Below are positions 8,340 through 17,174 of a DNA stretch of 64,000 nucleotides, in pieces. A program made the translations under genes and the position numbers. Source of the DNA: JAYYPW01 sp036128855 (lineage in GTDB: Bacteria > Pseudomonadota > Gammaproteobacteria > Comchoanobacterales > Comchoanobacteraceae); the NCBI GenBank assembly GCA_036128855.1, contig JAYYPW010000003.1, positions 1 through 64,000 on the forward strand. Reading direction: 5' to 3'. How positions within the stretch are numbered: position 1 is the first letter of the stretch; every line of letters begins with the position of its first letter. The notes under the pieces are model-generated. The model was not told the origin of the DNA. It saw only the letters and a program-made list of their open reading frames with translations, and did not search any database.

Positions 8340-10694
8340 TTAGGTCTTGTGCATCATCATACAAACATCAACCTGCTTTGGGTTGATAGCATGGGGAGTG
8401 AGTACTATTGATGCATCATAACAAGTCTGAATAAGTCTATCGGGCATCGTATGACTGACGCTTAAAATGAGCGAACCACCATTGGACTGGTGTACAGCAT
8501 TCAAGAAATGTGAAGCTATTTGTTGACGAAGTGTTTCACTTAAGTCATCTACACCTTCATCAATAACAATTAGAAGCTTTTGATGTGGAAGATGATGTGG
8601 AAGCAAAAGGCAACAATAAATAGCTGCACAAGAAATAAGTATTTTACTTTCTTTAGCAGGAGAATTAGGTAAAGAGCCTTCTCTTATCTTCAACAACTCT
8701 TTATCAGGCACTCCAACTTCTTGCAAAAATTCTATGAATTTTGCATGTAAGGATTTACTCCATACATCAAGAACGCTCTTGATTTCTTGGTGACAAACAT
8801 GTGGATGAGCACATACATACGAAAGGAAATAGTGCTCTAGTGGTGAAAGAGTATGCACCGTCTTACCACTATACAGCCCAACCTTGTCCTGCCCGGCATG
8901 ATCTAGACTCTCAAGAGCAGGATATTCAGTTTGGGAGAAAAAAATCTTTTTACACTGTGGGAAAGATATTAATGCGTGTATATTCTCAGGCAGATTCTCA
9001 TATTGTAAGAGAGATTGAATAAATAGAGAGGACTTACCAATACCACTAGTTCCACGTAAGAGAATTGAGCTACCAAAACGGAGTTTGAGTGGATTATTCA
9101 AATTCAAGCTGATTTCGGACATAGCTGAAGTCTTATATCGAGATAATCGATAAATATCTAGTGAAGTACTATCACTTGGTTTAATAATACCCTGTTTGGA
9201 TTTTGGGTACTTTCGTTGAATCAAACCCATGAGGTATTTATCGAGTAGGAGTCCAAATAGGGAGGTTATTACTATAAGGCTTAGAAAAGTACTAAAAGTG
9301 AAAAGGTAGGAAGGTGCATTCAAGCATAATGTAAAAAAGCAGTAATATGATGAAAAAATTGAGAAAAGAGTATGACCCCAGCATTTGTGAAATAAAGCGT
9401 CGAAGATATATTGAATGGCGTTCTTACTAGATTTTTCCGGTAATAAAGTTCTATATCTTACTTCTAGAATACAGCACAATATTAAAGTAGCCAATATACT
9501 AAAAAGTTGTATATTCCCCAGTGAAAAAATACTTGGTAGCATAATTTGAGCGTTTCTAGCTTGCTGGTTAAAGAGGCCAATAGCTGCGACGGTGAGTAAG
9601 CCAAAATAAATATTACGCGCAATGATTATAGAGAAATATTGTATTGAAATAGAAGTGTTACAGGTTGGTAAATGAAAATGCTTGCCCCATTTATCAAAAA
9701 TTTGTTGTAGGTTTTCTGAAGAAGCTTGGAATAAATCGATATTTTTGGAGTTTTTATAATAAAACGAACCATTTGTATAAATTTGCCTAAAACTCTCAAG
9801 CACTTGTACGAAAGCGCCGATGTGAAAAAGTTGCAGAGGAAAACGTTTATCAAATACAAGTGGAAAAGGTATTCCATAGATGAATACAATACAAATAGCC
9901 ATCAAAGGATAAATTAATTTATTTAAAACTTTCTGTATAAAGTCAACTTGTAGAGAAAGAAAGTTTTTATGAGTCGCAGTTTGGTGAGTTGTGTAATTGC
10001 GTTCTTGTAGATTGAAAATAAGCCAGTTTATTTTATTTGTATTTTGTGTGAGAAATATGCTCTGAGATGATATGAATTTAATTGAATCACGTATACCAGA
10101 TAGCATATTATTGAGTTTTTTTATAATCTTAGGTAGTCCATTTCCACCATCCCGAAATGATGTTTTTACACAATAGTCTAAAATGAGAACAGATGCATAG
10201 AATAAACCAGCAGTTTGAAATAAGCCAACACGGTATAGGTTAAAAAAGTTTCCAACTAAATTACCTATTTGTAAAAGAACGTTTGTACTTACACCATATA
10301 AGCTTTTGAAATAGGTCTCTGTATCCAGAAAGGATTGGTTGAAGTTTTTTATAGATGAGACTCGCGAAATATTACCCTTAACATTTTCTAGTATTTGTTC
10401 TTGTAAACTTGCTGCGTGTTGATAAGCTAATATATTCGTGAAAGCTTGTAATACCCCATCAAATATAGAATGAATTATCGATTGTAAACACAAGAAGCTA
10501 CATACGCTTAGAAATACAGCTCCTGAAGTGCCATAAAAACTGCTATAAAAAAAGCTCCACACATACAAATTAAATAATGGCCATAGGCCAAAAACTAGAG
10601 CCAAAAAGTGCAGGCTTAATGTTAGAATTACTCCGTGGGTAGAATATAATGCATAGTGAAGAGGCTGTAATGGGTTTTGGTGGGGTTTCTGCAT
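8340..10694 (-). CDS. ABC-type membrane protein A: SbmA/BacA-like membrane domain with ATPase domain lacking the signature motif
   Basis: 784 residues. The first half has several membrane helices and the segment NFNQSFLDTETYF (118-129), which resembles the N-x-x-Q...D block of the SbmA/BacA/YddA family. Two further hydrophobic clusters follow (about 358-410 and 440-485), then an ATPase domain from about 525. Walker A is GTSGIGKSS (548-556), a Q-loop candidate is Q588, Walker B is LLIVIDE (D712, E713), and the H-loop is SVSH (H748). The position of the LSGGQ signature instead reads LPNSPAKES. The gene lies 10 bases after protein B in the same direction, so an operon is likely. Substrate is unknown. 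Confidence 0.75.
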   Translation of the reverse strand: MQKPHQNPLQPLHYALYSTHGVILTLSLHFLALVFGLWPLFNLYVWSFFYSSFYGTSGAVFLSVCSFLCLQSIIHSIFDGVLQAFTNILAYQHAASLQEQILENVKGNISRVSSIKNFNQSFLDTETYFKSLYGVSTNVLLQIGNLVGNFFNLYRVGLFQTAGLFYASVLILDYCVKTSFRDGGNGLPKIIKKLNNMLSGIRDSIKFISSQSIFLTQNTNKINWLIFNLQERNYTTHQTATHKNFLSLQVDFIQKVLNKLIYPLMAICIVFIYGIPFPLVFDKRFPLQLFHIGAFVQVLESFRQIYTNGSFYYKNSKNIDLFQASSENLQQIFDKWGKHFHLPTCNTSISIQYFSIIIARNIYFGLLTVAAIGLFNQQARNAQIMLPSIFSLGNIQLFSILATLILCCILEVRYRTLLPEKSSKNAIQYIFDALFHKCWGHTLFSIFSSYYCFFTLCLNAPSYLFTFSTFLSLIVITSLFGLLLDKYLMGLIQRKYPKSKQGIIKPSDSTSLDIYRLSRYKTSAMSEISLNLNNPLKLRFGSSILLRGTSGIGKSSLFIQSLLQYENLPENIHALISFPQCKKIFFSQTEYPALESLDHAGQDKVGLYSGKTVHTLSPLEHYFLSYVCAHPHVCHQEIKSVLDVWSKSLHAKFIEFLQEVGVPDKELLKIREGSLPNSPAKESKILISCAAIYCCLLLPHHLPHQKLLIVIDEGVDDLSETLRQQIASHFLNAVHQSNGGSLILSVSHTMPDRLIQTCYDASIVLTPHAINPKQVDVCMMMHKT

Positions 10695-10704
10695 ACTAAG
10701 TAGC

Positions 10705-13107
10705 CTACTTTTGACTTTGGTAATTACGCATGGTGTCTTTGTCGGATATCGTCTCTGTTGTAGTTGACATAGAGACGAGAGAGGCCGGCTCAGGAGAAAA
10801 AGATTGAGCGTGGAAGAAGAAACAATTCGAATTATCAGCCTCTACAACCGAGAAGAACTTATTAAGAATAGCTTGTTTATGCTCATTTGAAAAACCTTTG
10901 ATACAGCTATGCAAGAGTAAAACGATAGTTCGATCTTTGAGTTTAAGAGGTATGTGGCATAAAGCATAAAGGATCGCAAGATGCAGTTTGGCTTTTTGTC
11001 CACCGCTCAATTTTGGAATGATATTTTTTTGTAATGTGACAAGATGGTTAGAGTTACTAGGGTCAAATACGATACTTGGACAAGATAAAAAGTGGGTGAT
11101 TTTACTCAGAAAGAAGGGCCATTCACGAAGAAGAAGAGTATCTTCATACGTTAATGCTTGTGGAGATGCGATAACATAAGAGTAAAAAAGAATCTCAAAT
11201 TGAGATAATTGGAATATCTGTCCATTATGGTATAACTTCAGCGGTTGCTTAATAAAATCCAATGAACCAAGGGGGTTGCCGGATGAGTTCAGAGAGATAT
11301 AGCTCACCGACCCTGATGCTCGAGAATGGAGTTGGGGGAATCTATTACACAGGTGTTGAAAAGCATTCTGTGCAGATAAAACATCAGATGTAGAGAATGT
11401 AGTTAATGAGTAAGCTTTGGGTATAGTGTTTACAGATGGGAAGATTGGCTTAGATTTTTTGTAACATTCTTCTAAACCAGTTTCTAGACTATCTGTTTTT
11501 TCTGAGCAAGCATGCTTTGGGATAGCAATAATTCGCAAATTTGCTTGGTGTATCTGATTTTGACACAGCAAAAAACTCATAAGACCAACAACACTATACG
11601 CTACAAAGAAATGTGAGTTGCCAGATAGGTGGCTAAGCAGCATTGTCATTATGCCAAAAATGTTTGCACAAATTACAACGCTATCAAGCCCCCGCATCCA
11701 TGTAAGAATAGGGCTAATAGAAGAGAAATATATAGAAGTATTTTGTTTTTGCTGAGTAATCTTAGAAAGAAAGTGATAAGTTACATACAGTAATGCTGAG
11801 ATAGAATACCATTTGAAGTAATAGAGTGAGAGAAATACCAAAGGGTTTATATTAAGGAAAAAAGAGGGTAAAACTAGATGTAGGTAAAACATACTGAGCT
11901 CAATAGCAAAGAAAAGTATGAGAGACTTCAACGTTACCATACATGATAAAGAAATATGCTTGAAAGTGTGAAATAAAAAAGGGGAAGACAAATAAGAAGA
12001 TAGTTCCCTTGTGCTGCTTGCGCTTGATGAGATAAGTGAGGATCTTTCAAAATTTTTCTTAATAGGAGCATCACCCCAGAACTTTACGAAAATTTGAAAA
12101 ATTTGTAGTAAACTTCCAACACCAATTATCGCAGAGCGAGCGAGTTGTGCTTGATCAATAGGAAATCGAAGCTGAAGTTTTTTTAATACCATAATTGCTG
12201 CAATTGGGTGTACTAATCTATTTGTTGATTTAGTAACAATAGAAAACACGCTATCGTAAGAAGATACAAATATATTCTGTCTTTTAAGTTTATGATTCTC
12301 TTTTTTTATACTTTCAATAAACCATTGTAGTTTAATAGGCTGCCCAGTATAAATGTCATGATTTTCTGATATTTTACTAATAGAGTCTCTTACGGTGGAT
12401 CTAGCCGATTCTGCGTCTTTTCGCATAGTCGATAGACTAAACGCATATTTTGTAGAGCTAAATAAGTACAGAAATAATTCATTAATAACAAGAGTTGTAA
12501 AAAACTGTAGACCTAAACTCAACAAGCCCAAACGGCGAAGTAAAACTAAGCTACTTACCATACTACACACAGACTGTATGATAGAAGAGATGAAATTATT
12601 CATATTCTCAAAATACGTTTTTACATCAACTACGAATTTTTGGTCAAGCTTTACACCTTTAGCTTGGGTAAGAATTTGAGGTATCCTGGAAAGATAGTCT
12701 CTTAACATAACACTCTGACTAGCACTCAATAAATTGATACAAAGAGTTAAGATAGACTCAAGCATTTGGGAGAGAATATAATGTATAACTAGTGCAATGG
12801 CTGCCTGGTGAAAAGCTGAGAGTTCTATGCCTGCCAAAGTGCTGTAGAAACTCCCTGAAAAATACAATGTAAAAAAAGGAGTGCAACCGATTATAAGACT
12901 TAAACAACACATGGATAGAAAAACAGGGAGATATCCAAAAGTGATTGTAGACTTATAAAAAAGAGAATTCGAGTTGCTTTTCAAGATAAAGTCGCAGCTG
13001 GATAAAGGACAATTTAAGCACTTGTTCGTGCGACAAGCAAGAGAAAACATCGATAAAATGTGTGCTAAAGATAATACAATTAAAAAAAAATAACTTTTTT
13101 CTGACAA
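10705..13107 (-). CDS. ABC-type membrane protein B: degenerate ATPase domain with intact LSGGQ but no Walker A/B
   Basis: 800 residues, co-directional with and probably homologous to protein A: both share a YF-(x)n-RxG membrane segment (KTYFENMNNF at 163-172 matching ETYFKSLYGV in A) and extra helices before the ATPase domain. The C-terminal domain has a perfect signature LSGGQKAKLHLA (700-711). No P-loop is present where Walker A should be (about 565-595), and the Walker B position reads VLLLHS rather than DE. The N-terminus has four cysteines (C25, C30, C33, C38). The start is a TTG at 13107; an ATG at 13050 would remove the first hydrophobic stretch. Function unknown. Confidence 0.7.
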   Translation of the reverse strand: MSEKSYFFLIVLSLAHILSMFSLACRTNKCLNCPLSSCDFILKSNSNSLFYKSTITFGYLPVFLSMCCLSLIIGCTPFFTLYFSGSFYSTLAGIELSAFHQAAIALVIHYILSQMLESILTLCINLLSASQSVMLRDYLSRIPQILTQAKGVKLDQKFVVDVKTYFENMNNFISSIIQSVCSMVSSLVLLRRLGLLSLGLQFFTTLVINELFLYLFSSTKYAFSLSTMRKDAESARSTVRDSISKISENHDIYTGQPIKLQWFIESIKKENHKLKRQNIFVSSYDSVFSIVTKSTNRLVHPIAAIMVLKKLQLRFPIDQAQLARSAIIGVGSLLQIFQIFVKFWGDAPIKKNFERSSLISSSASSTRELSSYLSSPFLFHTFKHISLSCMVTLKSLILFFAIELSMFYLHLVLPSFFLNINPLVFLSLYYFKWYSISALLYVTYHFLSKITQQKQNTSIYFSSISPILTWMRGLDSVVICANIFGIMTMLLSHLSGNSHFFVAYSVVGLMSFLLCQNQIHQANLRIIAIPKHACSEKTDSLETGLEECYKKSKPIFPSVNTIPKAYSLTTFSTSDVLSAQNAFQHLCNRFPQLHSRASGSVSYISLNSSGNPLGSLDFIKQPLKLYHNGQIFQLSQFEILFYSYVIASPQALTYEDTLLLREWPFFLSKITHFLSCPSIVFDPSNSNHLVTLQKNIIPKLSGGQKAKLHLAILYALCHIPLKLKDRTIVLLLHSCIKGFSNEHKQAILNKFFSVVEADNSNCFFFHAQSFSPEPASLVSMSTTTETISDKDTMRNYQSQK

Positions 13108-13170
13108 AACTAGAATTATGTTCTATCCAATAAATGGTCTATGACTAAGGACAAAGCCAAGGAGATATGT

Positions 13171-13323
13171 ATGTCATTATTTACATTTTGTAAAGAGATA
13201 TTAGCACAGTTGAAAACGCCTAATCATTTCATGATTGTGCCTAAACCAGTTTTAATTCCAGTTAAAGCAAAGAGGATTGAGAATCAAAAATCACGATCTT
13301 TTCGACCAAGACCATATATTTAA
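13171..13323 (+). CDS. Small basic protein of unknown function (50 aa)
   Basis: The ATG at 13171 is preceded by AAGGAG with a six-base spacer, one of the best ribosome binding sites in the window; an upstream in-frame ATG at 13141 lacks such a site. The 50-residue product has an amphipathic N-terminal helix (MSLFTFCKEILAQLK) and a basic, proline-containing tail ending SRSFRPRPYI. I recognise no family. It is divergent from ABC protein B, with only 63 bases between the two starts. Confidence 0.5.
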   Translation: MSLFTFCKEILAQLKTPNHFMIVPKPVLIPVKAKRIENQKSRSFRPRPYI

Positions 13324-13558
13324 AACCTTATTCTAAATATGAAGGTAAACTTCAATTGGGTTAAAAGGTAAATAAAATCTTTTATTTCTAGTTGCCGGAT
13401 TACGTAAATTTCTCTATGGCTTAGATTTAAAGCTCTGGGGTTAGGTGTATTAATAGACAAAAGCTATTCTCAATAGTTGAAAAATGAATTCTTAAATTGA
13501 AATTATGTAGTGTAAAATATTTTTAGTTTCTAAGTTGACTAACTAGCATTATATTAAG

Positions 13559-15103
13559 CTACAAGGGGTTATAGGCAGAGAAATTGTTGTTACTATCTTC
13601 ATAAAGATCGGATATTCTACGAATAAATCGATCTAAACTCGCTAAGTCATTTAGAGTAAAATCAATAGTGTTATCGACAGCGGGTTCTCTCGAAGCATCT
13701 CCATTACTACATTTATCAAGAAGAACTGTCCAATATAAAAATTCAACTTCAGACATATCTTCACCAGTCGATATATAATTTGCACCAAACAGTAGCTCAA
13801 AGTAAGCATTGCGTGGAGTGAGATTTTCATCTTGAGTATGCACAATAGATCCATTACAAACTGATTGATGTAGTGCCTGAAATGTCGATGGTGGCAAGTC
13901 AGGAAAATCTTCAGCTAGTAGACTGATATTAGAGATAGAATCTCCTGGAGATTTATGTGATTGATCATTCTGAAACAAACGGGTTGTAAATTCAGCGAGC
14001 CAAATAAAATAATCTGAGTTTCCAGGAGCAGATACTAGTTTCTCCCAAAAACGCAGAGACAAAAACTTGTCACGCCATAAAAGTGGTAATACAGCTGTTG
14101 CAGACGCATTCATCGCATCAAGATGCTCTACACCTTGGATACTTGGTGTTTTATCAGGCGAATCACTCCAGCTTATCTTGTGACATTGATAGTCACCATG
14201 CATATCAATGAATGCAACTGGTTTGGATGGCTCACCAGGATTGTAAGCAGATTGAGCAAACATAAGCATAGGTAGTCTTATTCCTGCATCATTGAGTATC
14301 AAACGTAAAGCTTTAAAATAAGGTTTACATTTGTTACAAATAGAAGATGTTTGAACAAACTCAATACGAGGACCACTTAGATGTGTAAGCCAAAGATCAT
14401 CTTGTGGTGCAATATAGGTAAATGGAAGAGTTCTATAGAAAGCATGGATTAATTCTAGCGCTTGGTCGAGATGATGACCAAAGAAAAAGTCTTCAGCATG
14501 TGGTGCATGGTGGTCAGTGAGTTCACGGTGTGTTGTATTCATTTTTTCTAATGCATTATTTAAAAGCTTGTTTTTCCCAATATATGGAATGAGGCTTTTT
14601 GGAGAAGTGTTTTTTTTGGGGAATGATATACCTACTGTACTTTGAGACTCAATTAGAGACCCAGGCACGACAGAACCATGATGATCTACAAGACGAAAAG
14701 TAAAACCAACACCACGATGTTTGCTCTCAAATTGAAAAAAACCATGATATGTGGGGATTTTCTTGTACTGAAACTGTCTAACAAAAACCGTGTTCAGTGT
14801 ATGCATTAAGCGGCTATAGTAAGCGTCAATTGCTTTGATAGAAGAATATGCGTCATAATCGTTTTCTATAAAGCCAGTTAGTTGCTTATAAAGCTTAGGA
14901 CAAGGATGAATGGAACTGTCTGAATGCATAGGCCCCAGTAAAGATGTTAAAAAGTTCTCTGGAAATTGATCTTCAAATTGTATAAGGCTTTTATGAATTT
15001 CCTTTAGCCACGAGCTACAAGCAGTCTTAAGGTTTTTTTTTGATTCACGCACATTGTGTTGCAAGGAATGTGAGACGAGGTATGTACTAAAGTTTGAGAG
15101 CAT
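13559..15103 (-). CDS. Unknown protein with a candidate zinc-deaminase core (HAE...CxxC)
   Basis: 514 residues, no signal peptide or membrane helix. A central region matches the deaminase-fold layout: helix with H202-A-E204 (PHAEDFFFGHH), predicted strand RIEFVQTSS, then C256-N-K-C259 at the start of a helix (ICNKCKPYFKALRLIL), then strand RLPMLMFAQS. In the cytidine-deaminase superfamily these are the zinc ligands and catalytic Glu. The rest of the protein is not recognised, and its size and neighbours would suit a host-directed effector. Assignment is from motif spacing only, and the fold call could be wrong. The start is an ATG at 15103 without a clear ribosome binding site. Confidence 0.6.
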   Translation of the reverse strand: MLSNFSTYLVSHSLQHNVRESKKNLKTACSSWLKEIHKSLIQFEDQFPENFLTSLLGPMHSDSSIHPCPKLYKQLTGFIENDYDAYSSIKAIDAYYSRLMHTLNTVFVRQFQYKKIPTYHGFFQFESKHRGVGFTFRLVDHHGSVVPGSLIESQSTVGISFPKKNTSPKSLIPYIGKNKLLNNALEKMNTTHRELTDHHAPHAEDFFFGHHLDQALELIHAFYRTLPFTYIAPQDDLWLTHLSGPRIEFVQTSSICNKCKPYFKALRLILNDAGIRLPMLMFAQSAYNPGEPSKPVAFIDMHGDYQCHKISWSDSPDKTPSIQGVEHLDAMNASATAVLPLLWRDKFLSLRFWEKLVSAPGNSDYFIWLAEFTTRLFQNDQSHKSPGDSISNISLLAEDFPDLPPSTFQALHQSVCNGSIVHTQDENLTPRNAYFELLFGANYISTGEDMSEVEFLYWTVLLDKCSNGDASREPAVDNTIDFTLNDLASLDRFIRRISDLYEDSNNNFSAYNPL

Positions 15104-15345
15104 AATAATTTTGTTAATAATTATGCTATTATAACAGAGTTACACAAGAAAATCTAACATAATAAGTGAGCGTTAATATCCAATAAACTATGGATGAGAA
15201 ATTTAAATCTACCCTGACAATTCGGAAATTAAAAAAATAGTTATCGATAGAGAAAAAGTGGTGCTCACAGAAATAAAGTTGGGTGGTAATGATTTTTTTA
15301 TTATGATAGTAATATTCATAACAACTAAATTTACTATCAAATTAT

Positions 15346-16359
15346 ATGAGGAATTCTTCAAAATTTTTTATAACTATTATATCTATCGTCGCACTTAACA
15401 ATTGTTTTGCAGTTGGACCGATACCATCAAGCAAATATCTAATTAAGAAAATATACTTTGCTGATAGGTCACACCCAAGTTACAACTCAAAATTTAGTGA
15501 TCATAAGATTCAAATTGTAGGGACCCATAAGCAGAGTAAGTCACCATTAGCGTTGAAAAACAGTATTGAGACAAGTGTTAATAACGCTTATGAGATATAC
15601 ATTATTAATTTAGAGCGGCGCAAAGATAGATGGGATACAATTAGCAAGAGCTTAGATGCACAAAATATCAGCTATACTCGAGTAGATGCTATGGATGGGA
15701 AACAAGTATTTGCTAGCGACCAAGATATGATTAATCAAGGTTTTGTAGAAGAAGGAGCATTCAAGAAAAAAGCTCTTACTCGAGGAGCTGTAGCACTTGG
15801 CTTAACAGGACGTAATGTCTGGCAGATGTGTAGAGAATCAGAGAAAGATTTTTGTGTAGTTCTCGAGGATGATATCTTATTGGATAGTAATTTTAAAAAT
15901 AATTTATACCAGCTTCTTGGCTATATTAGAGAGTATCCTTTTGATATTCTTATGTTACATCAGAACACGTATGGGTTTTGGCGAGGAAAAGGTAACGAAA
16001 AAAATATATATAATGCGGAGTGGGTGGAGCGTAATAATCCTAAAAAAATTATAAGAAGCATAATGGGTTTCAGCGGCGCTGCATACATCATAAATGGTTC
16101 ACCATCTGCACAAAAGCTTTTAAAAGGGTACACCTTACCTTTAGATTGTGCCATAGATATGTTTTGGTGGGGAACTTATAAGGATAATGAGAAGAAATTA
16201 CCTGCTCCTTATAGAAAATTCTTTACTGAAAAACCCGAGGCTAACAATATCATAGTCATGCAAACTCATCCACTTTGGTATAAAAATCTGTGTGCTACAA
16301 GCTCCCAGTGTACAGACGGCAATCCTAGCGTAAAAGATTCTGAAATTCTCTCCAGGTAA
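15346..16359 (+). CDS. Glycosyltransferase family 25 (LPS biosynthesis type) with N-terminal signal peptide
   Basis: 337 residues. After a signal-like N-terminus (KFFITIISIVALNNCFAVG) and an approximately 60-residue spacer comes a GT25 domain: IYIINLERRKDRW (84-96), VDAMDGK, a central SGAAYIING segment and the acidic VVLEDD motif (171-176) that binds the metal and nucleotide sugar. Family members usually act in the cytoplasm on lipooligosaccharide, or in host-like fashion on collagen. A signal peptide implies export, so the acceptor is uncertain. It stands alone, flanked by genes on the other strand. Confidence 0.82.
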   Translation: MRNSSKFFITIISIVALNNCFAVGPIPSSKYLIKKIYFADRSHPSYNSKFSDHKIQIVGTHKQSKSPLALKNSIETSVNNAYEIYIINLERRKDRWDTISKSLDAQNISYTRVDAMDGKQVFASDQDMINQGFVEEGAFKKKALTRGAVALGLTGRNVWQMCRESEKDFCVVLEDDILLDSNFKNNLYQLLGYIREYPFDILMLHQNTYGFWRGKGNEKNIYNAEWVERNNPKKIIRSIMGFSGAAYIINGSPSAQKLLKGYTLPLDCAIDMFWWGTYKDNEKKLPAPYRKFFTEKPEANNIIVMQTHPLWYKNLCATSSQCTDGNPSVKDSEILSR

Positions 16360-16396
16360 AGCAAAAGTGAAAGAACAACGTCATGATGTAGGTTGT

Positions 16397-16756
16397 TCAA
16401 TTGAAACCTGATAAGTTTAAAAAAGCATTGTGTCTTTGTCGGATTATTAGTAGTGAGTCAAGGTCTTCATCTTCTAACTGAGAAAGATCGTGTTTTTTTT
16501 GTAATAAAGTTGTCGAGGCGATCATAAAATTAGCCAGATTAACTAAAGGTACTGAAAGTTGTGTTTTAGGGACTACGTGATATACGTATAATACCAAAGC
16601 GGTGGACATAAGCGTTTCGTGTAAAAAAAGACGTGATCTTCTTTGTATCTCAGGGTACAAAAGCACAATATCTGCTATAAGGCTAATCCAGACAGTAGTC
16701 CTCAGTGAGTTATTAATCTCTGGACAATGGTGAACAAACAAGGTGAAACCTACCAT
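16397..16756 (-). CDS. Downstream open part of the interrupted membrane-protein gene (119 aa)
   Basis: From the ATG at 16756 this encodes 119 residues with three hydrophobic stretches and a charged C-terminus. Its first residues (MVGFTLFVHH) are the second half of a helix whose first half is encoded before the ATG, so independent translation looks unnatural. No family is recognised. Confidence 0.4.
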   Translation of the reverse strand: MVGFTLFVHHCPEINNSLRTTVWISLIADIVLLYPEIQRRSRLFLHETLMSTALVLYVYHVVPKTQLSVPLVNLANFMIASTTLLQKKHDLSQLEDEDLDSLLIIRQRHNAFLNLSGFN

Positions 16757-16804
16757 CGCACCAGCTGTAAGGCCATTAAAAAGATCTGTGCGTAAAAATT
16801 TATA

Positions 16805-17023
16805 TTACGAAGAGGTTTGGAGTGCATAATTACCATCTACAAAATCACGTAATCTTAATCGTTGTGTTTCTGTGTAGTAGCCATAGTTATCTAGATATAA
16901 AACCCAAGCCATACAAGATACGTAAGAAAATAGAAGTGAACAGAGTGTTAATTGCAAGGGTGCAGGAAGTTCAATATCCATAGAGAGTACACCAAGTACT
17001 ATATAGGCTTGATAAATATGCAT
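16805..17023 (-). CDS. Upstream open part of the interrupted membrane-protein gene (72 aa)
   Basis: From an ATG at 17023 this encodes 72 residues with two hydrophobic stretches (AYIVLGVLSM and LTLCSLLFSYVSCMAWVLYL) and the hydrophilic end RLRLRDFVDGNYALQTSS before the TAA. No family is recognised. It may still be expressed as a short peptide. Confidence 0.4.
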   Translation of the reverse strand: MHIYQAYIVLGVLSMDIELPAPLQLTLCSLLFSYVSCMAWVLYLDNYGYYTETQRLRLRDFVDGNYALQTSS

Positions 17024-17174
17024 AGAGTAAAATCACAAAAAAATTAATAAATAATAATATATTACGTAATGCTTTACTAGAAGAATTTTCTCACGCACTA
17101 TTTCAATTTAGAAAAACACAAATATGAAGTAGGTGGTGATGACAAGAACAGCCTTTTTTAGTAAAATCATAAAC

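Larger units (their letters stand above)
16397..17023 (-). pseudogene. Membrane-protein gene interrupted by one in-frame TAA
   Basis: Segments 16805-17023 and 16397-16756 are in the same frame, separated only by a TAA at 16805-16807; the codons between the stop and the next ATG stay open. Joined they encode about 208 residues with roughly four to five hydrophobic helices and an acidic tail (QLEDEDLDSLL). The helix LFNGLTAGAMVGFTLFVHHC spans the stretch before the ATG at 16756, so that ATG starts mid-helix, which argues for one broken gene. Family unknown. Confidence 0.5.

Noticed and set aside
5767..17023. Stop-codon reassignment as the cause of the interrupted genes
   Set aside because: One interruption is TAG and the other TAA, and both codons end conserved genes in this window (for example gltA-like core genes end normally), so reassignment is not supported.
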